17,440 bases of DNA. It comes from an uncultured Collinsella sp. Its GTDB lineage: Bacteria; Actinomycetota; Coriobacteriia; Coriobacteriales; Coriobacteriaceae. Below the pieces are notes generated by a model. It saw nothing but the letters and a program-made list of their open reading frames with translations, searched no databases and was not told where the DNA came from. Positions 6,801 to 12,991 of this stretch are shown piece by piece. Position numbers and translations under genes: made by a program. The stretch is taken from NCBI GenBank assembly GCA_900758885.1, contig CAAETD010000105.1, positions 1-17,440 on the forward strand, read 5' to 3'. The first letter of the stretch is position 1. Each line of letters opens with the position of its first letter.

Positions 6801-9800
6801 GTCAATCGCGTCGTTAAAGGCCTCATCAACATCATTAAACGAGTTATCCATCATATACTCGTGCCACTGCTGCACGGCATTCGAAAACTCCTGTTGGCGC
6901 TCCTCGGCCGCGGCGGAATGCTTTTTGGCCGAAGCGTTGGCGTCAAAACTCAGCATGGTCATAAGCTGAGCATTGGAGATGCGGTAGGTCTGCGGCATAA
7001 AGATCTGCTCAAAGTTGCCGCAGTTCACATAGGTTGAATCATTCGCCTTGTTAAACTCGTCGAGCAGCTTAAGGTAACCCTCGTCCACATACTCCGCCGC
7101 ATAGCGCACACGGGTGCCCTCGCGCGACTTTTGAGTCAGAGGAATCGTCACCGTCTTGCCATCCACGCAGTCCACGTACAGGTCGAGCGTGTCGGCGGCC
7201 TCTTCGGTTCCCACCTCGAGCGTGATATCGAACGTCCAGTAGGCGTTCTTCTTTTGTGGCAGATGATGGAAGGTCCACAGGCTCTTGCCGGTGTCCTTGC
7301 CGTCCTTGACCAAGTTTTGCGTACCGCCACGATACGTCACATCAAAGTTCCAGACCGAAGCACCCGGAACATAGCGCACATAATTGCGAGCCGTTACCTC
7401 GGCAGCAGCGGCGGCGACATCGGTCGAGCCCACGCGCGCCTCGAGCGTCACACGCTCGGCGGCAAGCGTATCCTGCGGCAGTTCGTATTCAATCTTGGCA
7501 CGGCCGAGTTTATTGGTCTTGCCGGTGTACTTTGCAGCCGACGAGCCCGTCCCCACGGTGAGCTGCACGCTCTTGCCCGGCGCTGCATAAACGTAGGCCA
7601 CATTGCCCAGCAGGCTGTGAACGTCGGTGTTGTCGACCTCGATGCGCGATCCGCTAACCTCGAGTGTGGTGCTTCCCAGCGGCAATGTCACCTCGCCCAG
7701 CGTAATGAGCGGCGAGACGGCATAGATGCCCGCGGCCTTAGGCTTAAAGCGCACAAACACATCGGCGCCCATGCCCCTCCTCATATCGAGAACGAGGTTG
7801 TCGCCCTCCCAAGTTGTGGCAGCCCACATGGCATCGGAGCTGGCGCCGGCTTCGCGAGCGCCTGCGGACACATCCTCGACGGCATCCTTGGCCAGAGGAA
7901 TCTCAATCTTGGCAGCCTGGCTGTCCTTGAGCTCGTAATGAATGCGCAGCTCGGTCTCCGCGCCAACGACCGCGGACGAATCAGCGATAACCGAGCCCGC
8001 CGTCAGCCCGCGCTCGGCACGATACGTCTCCACGTCAAACGTGGGGACGTCGAGCGTCACGTCGAGCTGTTTGCCGTCCTCAATCTTCACCTGCTTTTGC
8101 GCGATATGCTTACCCACGGTCAGCCCTAGGCGGCTAAACGTGGAATAGCTCGTCGCTTGGATGTCGTAGCTCGTCTTGTTAAAGGCGACGATGGTGTACG
8201 AACCGGCCTTAAGGCGCGGCGTCTCGGCCTTCATGATATGCGTGGTGCCATCGTCTTCGTAACCCATCAAATAGGTGACGCCGTCGGCGACTAGCTTGCC
8301 GTCGGACGTACGGAACACCAGCACGCGGTTGGCGCCCTGGTAGTCGCCCTTGGTCGTGACCGTCGCCGTGCCCCAGGGCTTCAAGTCGATATCGACCTTG
8401 CCGGCCGAAGGCTTCACCGTCGCCGTCGCCCCACCCAGCTTGAGGCTGTCTTTGGGCTCGAGCGTTATCTCCAGATCCTGGTCCGCGTCGGCAATGGCCT
8501 GCGACACCACGAGCGCTGTACCCTGGATACGGTAGTCGTTTTCCTTGTCACCCTTGGCAGGCTTAAGCGTCTTGCCGCCGCTCTTCACCGTCAGATCGAT
8601 GTTATCGAGACTATCGAGCTCAATGCGTTCGGTCTTATCCTGGCCTGCGACCGGTTCGAGATAGGCCACATTAAGTTCAATCGCGCGCGAAGCCGGAATC
8701 TTGGTAAAGTCCTCCGCCTTAATCTCTCCGATATTCCATGTGCCCGTCATCTGGTCGCCCGGGCGCGCCAGCACCATGTCATAGTAACCGCTGAGCGAAA
8801 TGTGCAGCGTTGCTGCCGTCTTGGAGAGGACGTTGGCAGCAACGGAGCCGTCGTCGCTAACCGTCAACGGCGTGGACTGCCCCGCCTGCACGAGCACGGC
8901 CGCCGCGCCCTGGGGAAGTTTGCCCGTGATCTGGGCCGCCTCGCCCATCCACTCAAACGTGTAGGCAGGCTTCGAGGAATCGACGGAGTCCTTGCGATCG
9001 GCCACGGCATCGGCAAGCTTTTTGACCATCGAGAGGTTGCCAGCCGAATCGGTCGCATAGGCATAGATGGTCTGGCCTTCACTAAAGGGAATCGCATACG
9101 TTACGCCATCGATTGTCACGCGCTCATTATAGTCGCCCGGATAGCCCGCCTCACCAAACTGAAGATCGGGGTTCATCACGCGCAGGGCAACGGCATTATG
9201 GTTCGTCTCGTTTCCGTATCTCGTGTTCTCAAAAGCTCTCCACTCTATCATTTCCACGCTTTTGGGTAGCACAATCTCTTTGCCGGCAATCGCAGGATCA
9301 AGAGAGGCGAACGCGAGCGCCCCGATATATTTGACGCCGTCGCCGATCGTCACCGACGACACATGCGAGCACCCGTCAAAGGCATAGCGCTCAATCCGCT
9401 CCACCGTGCCCGGCACGTTGATCTGCGTAAAGGTGAGTACCGTTGTGTCCGAGACATAGAACTGCGGCACGCCGCAGTTGGCGAAGGCACGATAGTCGAT
9501 AGTCTTAACCGAAGGCGGCAGCGTTGCCACCACATTGTCGTCAAGCTGTTCGCAGCCCTCAAAGGCCTGCTCGGGAATCGTGGTAAAGGCCGCGTTATTG
9601 GGCCAGGTCACCGTCTGAAGTGTCTTGCTTCCGGTAAACGCATTCCAGCCCAACTCCTCAACCGAATCGGGCAGTGCGATTTCCTTGATGCTGCTGCCGC
9701 CCAAACCGCCCACAGAGCGGATATGCGAATCGGGGGCAAACGTAATTGATGTGAGCGCAGCGTTTCCCATGCCCTTAAGGCTCACGACATTTTTGCCGTC

Positions 9801-10415
9801 GATGGTCGAGGGCACCTCCAACGTGGTAATGCCCGCGTCGCCATACTCGATAGAAATTTCGTTGGTGAGGCTATCGATCGAGAAGTAGTACTGCGCGGGA
9901 GTCTGCTCGCCAGCCACGTAGTCATCGTCGTATTCGCCCTTTACGCCCGCGGCGCCCTTCGAGGTCATCCAGAGCCCAAGTTCCTCGTTCCAGGTTGCCT
10001 CGGCACCGGAAGCCTCCTCTTGCTTCTGCTGCTCGGCGAGTTCCTTGCCCTCGACAAGATCGGTGGCGAGCGTACCCGCAGGTGTGCTCTCGGTCTGCCC
10101 GGCGCCCGTCAGGCCCGCCGCCGATGCAATCTCGGAGGCCGGGGGCGTAGGGGTGTCACCGGCATCGAGCGCTGTGGGGTCGGCAGCGCCGACATCGGGC
10201 GCGGGGTCGGCGGAAGCAGAGTCTGACGTTTGGGCGTCAGCCGAATCGGCGGGAGCGGCGTCGGCTGCTTGGCCGTTATCCGTCTGCACAAAAGTGCCGT
10301 CGGTGTTGAGGGCCTCAGCAAACGCGCCCACAGGCAACGAACCCGTCACCATGGTGAAGGTCACCGCGGCAACCGCCAGCTGGCGACAAAGCGCTCGAAC
10401 AGTAGTCCACCTCAT
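3813..10415 (-). CDS. Giant cell-wall-anchored surface protein (2200 aa) with BspA-type leucine-rich repeats and Ig-like domains
   Basis: Probably a covalently wall-bound protein for adhesion or sensing; the ligand is unknown. It opens with a signal peptide (RQLAVAAVTFTMVTG, cleavage near 34). A low-complexity Ala/Asp/Pro region follows (about 45-140), then BspA-like LRR_5 repeats (about 195-400, for example SIKEIALPDSVEELGWNAF). Beta-rich segments (about 480-1110) lead into a helical, charged region I cannot assign (about 1110-1700), with a Gly/Ala-rich hydrophobic stretch at 1599-1632. Then come a carboxypeptidase-regulatory/SpaA-like fold (1709-1800), an Ig-like segment (1803-1900), a Big_1-like domain (1904-2001) and a chitobiase C-terminal-like domain (2008-2101; IWYTTND). 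A Pro/Thr/Gly wall spacer precedes the sorting signal LASTG (2166-2170), a membrane helix and the KRRKR tail. AGGAAAGGAA sits just before ATG. Domain names rest on pattern recognition only. Confidence 0.85.
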   Translation of the reverse strand: MRWTTVRALCRQLAVAAVTFTMVTGSLPVGAFAEALNTDGTFVQTDNGQAADAAPADSADAQTSDSASADPAPDVGAADPTALDAGDTPTPPASEIASAAGLTGAGQTESTPAGTLATDLVEGKELAEQQKQEEASGAEATWNEELGLWMTSKGAAGVKGEYDDDYVAGEQTPAQYYFSIDSLTNEISIEYGDAGITTLEVPSTIDGKNVVSLKGMGNAALTSITFAPDSHIRSVGGLGGSSIKEIALPDSVEELGWNAFTGSKTLQTVTWPNNAAFTTIPEQAFEGCEQLDDNVVATLPPSVKTIDYRAFANCGVPQFYVSDTTVLTFTQINVPGTVERIERYAFDGCSHVSSVTIGDGVKYIGALAFASLDPAIAGKEIVLPKSVEMIEWRAFENTRYGNETNHNAVALRVMNPDLQFGEAGYPGDYNERVTIDGVTYAIPFSEGQTIYAYATDSAGNLSMVKKLADAVADRKDSVDSSKPAYTFEWMGEAAQITGKLPQGAAAVLVQAGQSTPLTVSDDGSVAANVLSKTAATLHISLSGYYDMVLARPGDQMTGTWNIGEIKAEDFTKIPASRAIELNVAYLEPVAGQDKTERIELDSLDNIDLTVKSGGKTLKPAKGDKENDYRIQGTALVVSQAIADADQDLEITLEPKDSLKLGGATATVKPSAGKVDIDLKPWGTATVTTKGDYQGANRVLVFRTSDGKLVADGVTYLMGYEDDGTTHIMKAETPRLKAGSYTIVAFNKTSYDIQATSYSTFSRLGLTVGKHIAQKQVKIEDGKQLDVTLDVPTFDVETYRAERGLTAGSVIADSSAVVGAETELRIHYELKDSQAAKIEIPLAKDAVEDVSAGAREAGASSDAMWAATTWEGDNLVLDMRRGMGADVFVRFKPKAAGIYAVSPLITLGEVTLPLGSTTLEVSGSRIEVDNTDVHSLLGNVAYVYAAPGKSVQLTVGTGSSAAKYTGKTNKLGRAKIEYELPQDTLAAERVTLEARVGSTDVAAAAAEVTARNYVRYVPGASVWNFDVTYRGGTQNLVKDGKDTGKSLWTFHHLPQKKNAYWTFDITLEVGTEEAADTLDLYVDCVDGKTVTIPLTQKSREGTRVRYAAEYVDEGYLKLLDEFNKANDSTYVNCGNFEQIFMPQTYRISNAQLMTMLSFDANASAKKHSAAAEERQQEFSNAVQQWHEYMMDNSFNDVDEAFNDAIDQMVADAFAEEDEDGKEGEAQGGAARKARRAPAASDGEGDDAGNDEAAQFAAELKAAVGGSAALLTQQGDSYGVNVDKMIFEDAYGTSEDWYQELAAAQGANAADAAAIKELVDHASRAEFIAQQAEDLVGQSMGIGQLNQYGSWNDATAAALNKCAGIKASEYNGQSTSGFNDLGQALGSSLSYKAADDDTVKGFKVAAPDGEQTAYIESEFIENSNNNKNQALLFNSIAMQCDILDDLYDNWNVVHSLNNSKVRGWLMAWKRNGDASAHMKLIRTIRSLKSYKIECEMFGQVFKTDAWKAAGQAFPAATQGIGIFTGIYGVNDASKNWENVNVRMQKVKGEREGYELQHTRLLAKPEKTEDDWKCIYALRDAMEKARAFEDLLYRQLCHDSTDVAVGSIMTIAGVLTAGSAGTVVGAAYDAASTSVGSERAIKLTNAECAYDVACEQVERACQNRITVNWGELTDAEVYKANKDGLISDEKMRSIFEARYRNVPAKAAPDPAGVVYEGLLSNTVEGAAVELWSADDAAGTNAVRWDAEGYEQDNPLATGADGAYNWNTPTGWYQVRVTKDGYEEARSAWLRVPPIQTEVNIGLVSTAAPEVASAHAYTDCIEVEFAQYMDASDDALVALCAQGLGDVTYTWLDKQDDPNGKPLSRVLRIRYADAREASSTVAFELDGARNYAGTAMARWASGELVVGVRADKLKLNVEQAVTMLDGSDFELVAHVTDKAGKPFAGAKVSVGLESSAICSVDATQAVTGEDGAATFVLHGALPGLTTLTAAVGGTALSKQVDVRVSAEAVRPARPVATIGATTFGAWSPKENYITVPKDTKLELSAEDGATIWYTTNDTCPCRDEGRVKYTEPIALDSNMYVRIAAQRPGMSYSEYSERLNITITVTDEAAPDPTPDPDPTPGDGEQGGGADGSGGTGVPAGGSTSTTTTVTTNKSKGKGENDKKSGGTELASTGDSTAMTVAALGIAGATVAAAGIAATKRRKR

Positions 10416-10474
10416 GATCGTTCCTTTCCTGCAAACCTAAAGTCATCCAGCCTAATCGTGGTCCACAAACACAA

Positions 10475-10510
10475 AGCGCGGTAGGTTCGTATATATGAAC
10501 CTACCGCGCT
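10475..10510. promoter_or_regulatory. 36-bp palindrome upstream of the 2200-aa surface gene
   Basis: Arms AGCGCGGTAGGTTC (10475-10488) and GAACCTACCGCGCT (10497-10510) match perfectly over 14 bp around the centre GTATATAT. It lies 60-95 bases before the gene start. The core TAGGTTC-N8-GAACCTA and a following CTACCTGC recur upstream of the other surface gene (12864-12900), while the outer arm bases differ but still pair. It could be an operator, with TATATA in the centre near a -10. It could instead be a terminator for the upstream gene, since TTTGTGTTT follows it on the minus strand. Confidence 0.65.
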
Positions 10511-10520
10511 ACCTGCCCAA

Positions 10521-10555
10521 ACCACCACAAAGGGGACAGGCACCTTTGTGGTGGT
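10521..10555 (+). repeat. 35-bp perfect stem-loop repeat, copy 2
   Basis: Identical in all 35 bases to copy 1 (3502-3536) and in the same orientation, with the GGACAGGCA loop. It separates array 2 from the palindrome in front of the large surface gene. It could act as a terminator of the 670-aa gene, although no long T run follows. Confidence 0.9.
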
Positions 10556-10578
10556 TCTGGACTTGGCCGGCCAGTTTG

Positions 10579-10714
10579 TCTCGATCTGCAACAGTTAGAG
10601 GCCAAATTCCCCGCCTGATGTTACAGGTCGAGACATTAGATTGGCGGCCATTCGGTTCATCTCAATCTGTAACATCTAGAGCCGTTTTGGGCAGTTTGGT
10701 GTTACAGATCGAGA
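10579..10714. repeat. Alternating inverted-repeat array, four 15-bp words (array 2)
   Basis: Words at 10579 (TCTCGATCTGCAACA), 10619 (TGTTACAGGTCGAGA), 10660 (TCTCAATCTGTAACA) and 10700 (TGTTACAGATCGAGA) start 40, 41 and 40 bases apart. They form two hairpins with 25-nt loops. Words and gaps correspond one-to-one with the last four words of array 1 at a constant offset of 6939 bases, including the single 26-base gap. The array starts 37 bases after the stop codon of the 670-aa gene, the same distance as in array 1. Confidence 0.9.
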
Positions 10715-10751
10715 TTTTACTGAGGCCGAGAACGAGAGCCGTCACCCAGCC

Positions 10752-12764
10752 CTAATGCTTGCGGCGCTTGGTCGCTGCGAGGCCGGCGGCGGCTACGGTT
10801 GCGCCGGCGATGCCTAGGGCGGCGACTGTCATCGCGGTGGTATCTCCCGTGGCCACCAGGACAGCATCGCTCTTCTTTGCCGGCGCGGCTTTCTCAACCG
10901 TCTTGGCCGTGGTGGTTGTCGTGACCGGTTTAGCCGCGGGTTTGGTCTCGGGCTTCACCTCGGGCTTGGGCTCAGGCTTGACCTCAGGCTGCGGCGCGGG
11001 CTTTTCGGGGTCGACCGGAGCCGGCGCGGCCTCGGGCGTAAACGTCAGATCGGTGTTGAGCCACAGAGTGAAGATACAGCCGCTCTCGGAATCAACTACA
11101 CTCGCTTCGCCCATCTGGTAGCCGCACTCCTGGCCGTTGATCACCAGCTTGGTGTTGGGCGTAAAGTAGAATCCGAGCGCGGGCTTGAGGTAGATACCGT
11201 AGCGATAGGTCACGCCAGGCTTAAAGGCGTCGATGTGGTTCGTGATGTTCTGATCCCAGAACTTCTGAGAGTTCACTTCGCTGCCGTCGCTACCCGTCCA
11301 GTACTCACACTGAGGAAGGGAGTTGGAGCCCGTCGGAACATTCGCCGTAAAGACCGGCTTATCGCCCGCCTTGAAGGTGGTCGTGGCGCCGTTGATCTCT
11401 ATAACGTCGATGGCACGCCATTCGTCGATTGGTTGCTCACACAGCATATTGTCAGCATTGGGCGCAAAGACGCCGTTGACGGTCTTGATGTGGTGCACCC
11501 AATGACCGTTGACGTTCATTTCGCAGTCATCAGCCACGGTATTGTCGCCCTTGAGCCTTAGCTCAACAGAGTACATGTAGAACTTGCCCTCTTCGAAGCG
11601 CTCGATCCTCCTCGCGCCCGTCGGATACTTAGCGGGGTCGGAATACCAGAAGGCAACGGGCGTGAGCTCCGCAGGATCGCTGCCGTCCATCTCTTCCCAG
11701 CACTCATACGCGATCTCGTACTTGTCGGCGTCAGCGGCAGGGACCGTCGCGGTCGCACGCGGTGCCTCGCCGGGCGCGTAGTCGGTCTTCACGTCGTTGA
11801 CGTCCAGGTTATGGATGGCTTCGTTTTCTGACGCAACGAGCGTAATTTTGCTATTGATGGCGTAGCGGATGTAATAATCGTACCTGGTTTCGTTGAGGAT
11901 AGTCGAGCTGCCCGCGTAGCTGTTGTCACCTTCATAGTCGGTGCCATAGTCAGTTCCGGTATACGTCAGTGTCGCGCCAATATAAAGAACCTCATTGCGC
12001 GTGAGTCGATACGAGCCGCCTGCCGCGCCACCCGTAAAGGTCAGCGTCAGCCTCATGTGATCGCCAACAGGCTCAAAGTGAGCCGTCACATCGGACATAG
12101 ATGTGTCCTGGACTTCAGCCAGGGTGCCCGAAACAGCATCGGCCCGGTAGTACTTGGTTTCGACAAGTTCGCAGAGCGGCTTATCCGGCATGCCGCCCTC
12201 AACATCGGGAAAATCATAGGTGTACGACTGACCCTTTTCGAGCGTGATGTTGCCCGGAAGCACGCAGTCCGTGTAGTGGGGAACCACGGTCGTGTTGACC
12301 TTAACACCGCTCCCGCCTGTCACATCGGTCACGCCACAGGGCATGATAGCGTCGTTTGCCGACGAGCTGTCGGTGCCACCAAGAGAGCCATCTTGGTTGG
12401 CAGCAACCGTATCGTTCACCGTTGCCACTGATGCGTCCTGCTGATCTTGCTGAGCTTCTGCCGTGGACGGTGCCGCCGGAGCCGCGTCAGTCATCGGCGC
12501 AGCCGGAGCCACCGGTGCCGGCGCCGGAGCCGCCGTATCCTCCGCAACCGTCGGCGTCACCGGAGCCGCAGCAACCTCATCAGTCCCAGCGGCGTGTTCG
12601 GCGCATTCCGTCGCCAGCGCCACGCTCGGCAGCAGCAACTGACCGACCATAAGCGCACACGCGCCGGCGCAAGCTATTTTGGCACCCACACAACGCCAGG
12701 TACCGTGAACCAGCGAGCAGGTGGACTCACGTTGAGTTTGCTTGTCAAAGTGACTTGCGTTCAT
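10752..12764 (-). CDS. Cell-wall-anchored surface protein (670 aa) with two tandem Ig-like domains
   Basis: A likely surface protein of unknown ligand. It has a long N-region (1-29), a signal-peptide hydrophobic core (ACAGACALMVGQLLLPSVALA, about 31-51) and an Ala/Pro-rich stretch (64-105). A beta-rich region (about 145-310) precedes two copies of one domain (about 315-435 and 448-578). Both copies share a G-P-TA-VP motif, an aromatic/acidic segment with DGS and FW, F-x-x-G-x-x-Y-x-Y and an N-G near the end. A Pro/Lys/Glu wall spacer (578-633) is followed by LVATG (636-640), a membrane helix and the KRRKH tail. About ten extracytoplasmic cysteines suggest disulfides. The start is set by a perfect AGGAGG (12770-12775) 5 bases before ATG. 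An upstream in-frame ATG at 12848 is rejected because that stretch is only the hairpin repeat. The Ig-like label is tentative. Confidence 0.85.
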   Translation of the reverse strand: MNASHFDKQTQRESTCSLVHGTWRCVGAKIACAGACALMVGQLLLPSVALATECAEHAAGTDEVAAAPVTPTVAEDTAAPAPAPVAPAAPMTDAAPAAPSTAEAQQDQQDASVATVNDTVAANQDGSLGGTDSSSANDAIMPCGVTDVTGGSGVKVNTTVVPHYTDCVLPGNITLEKGQSYTYDFPDVEGGMPDKPLCELVETKYYRADAVSGTLAEVQDTSMSDVTAHFEPVGDHMRLTLTFTGGAAGGSYRLTRNEVLYIGATLTYTGTDYGTDYEGDNSYAGSSTILNETRYDYYIRYAINSKITLVASENEAIHNLDVNDVKTDYAPGEAPRATATVPAADADKYEIAYECWEEMDGSDPAELTPVAFWYSDPAKYPTGARRIERFEEGKFYMYSVELRLKGDNTVADDCEMNVNGHWVHHIKTVNGVFAPNADNMLCEQPIDEWRAIDVIEINGATTTFKAGDKPVFTANVPTGSNSLPQCEYWTGSDGSEVNSQKFWDQNITNHIDAFKPGVTYRYGIYLKPALGFYFTPNTKLVINGQECGYQMGEASVVDSESGCIFTLWLNTDLTFTPEAAPAPVDPEKPAPQPEVKPEPKPEVKPETKPAAKPVTTTTTAKTVEKAAPAKKSDAVLVATGDTTAMTVAALGIAGATVAAAGLAATKRRKH

Positions 12765-12790
12765 AACGGCCTCCTTGGTCGTAGGGACAT

Positions 12791-12825
12791 ACCACCACAA
12801 AGGTGTCTGTCCCCTTTGTGGTGGT
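12791..12825 (-). repeat. 35-bp stem-loop repeat, copy 3, in the leader of the 670-aa gene
   Basis: The arms are identical to copies 1 and 2 (ACCACCACAAAGG / CCTTTGTGGTGGT), but the loop reads TGTCTGTCC on the plus strand, so the copy is inverted. It lies between the palindrome at 12861 and the AGGAGG box, only 15 bases before that box, so it would be part of the mRNA leader or the promoter. Confidence 0.9.
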
Positions 12826-12860
12826 CCTGTACCACCAAGATGTGCCAAATGACTCCGTAT

Positions 12861-12888
12861 GCCTAGGTTCGTAGATGTGAACCTAGGC
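12861..12888. promoter_or_regulatory. 28-bp palindrome upstream of the 670-aa surface gene
   Basis: GCCTAGGTTC (12861-12870) and GAACCTAGGC (12879-12888) flank the centre GTAGATGT. The inner seven bases of each arm, most of the centre and the following CTACCTGC match the palindrome at 10475-10510. It sits in the divergent region between the surface gene (starts 12764, minus) and the LuxR gene (starts 12992, plus), so a protein bound here could act on both. Confidence 0.65.
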
Positions 12889-12932
12889 CTCTACCTGCGG
12901 TTTAATTCAATATGATTTCGTTGTCGTCACAC

Positions 12933-12953
12933 GCGTCCCAGGGACGCTACAAT
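12933..12953 (+). promoter_or_regulatory. Putative -10 box of the luxR-type gene with an abutting inverted repeat
   Basis: TACAAT (12948-12953) is a good -10 candidate 38 bases before the TTG start. Directly before it lies the perfect inverted repeat GCGTCCC-A-GGGACGC (12933-12947), which would occupy the spacer between -35 and -10, a common operator position. A -35 is weak (GTCACA, 12926-12931, 16-base spacing). Confidence 0.4.
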
Positions 12954-12991
12954 CGAGGACACGACTATTCCGTCCACCCAAAGGACTGTCC

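Larger units (their letters stand above)
10521..10850 (-). repeat. Duplicated surface-gene 3' module, copy B
   Basis: Counterpart of 3502-3911: hairpin, 23-base linker, array with two hairpins, 37-base gap and the last 33 codons of the 670-aa gene. It lacks the first 80-bp array unit of copy A. Outside the module the two surface genes show no similarity I can see. Confidence 0.85.

Noticed and set aside
4983..7037. A 684-codon plus-strand frame inside the large surface gene
   Set aside because: It is the antisense shadow of the 2200-aa gene in GC-rich DNA, with no recognisable domain and no start signal.
12765..12848. N-terminal extension of the 670-aa surface protein from an upstream ATG
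   Set aside because: The extra 28 residues are a translation of the hairpin repeat, and the ATG at 12764 has a perfect AGGAGG at the right distance.
10475..12888. Invertible segment bounded by the two TAGGTTC palindromes
   Set aside because: The sites share a core and could in principle recombine, but no recombinase gene is present and the palindromes fit promoter-region positions better.
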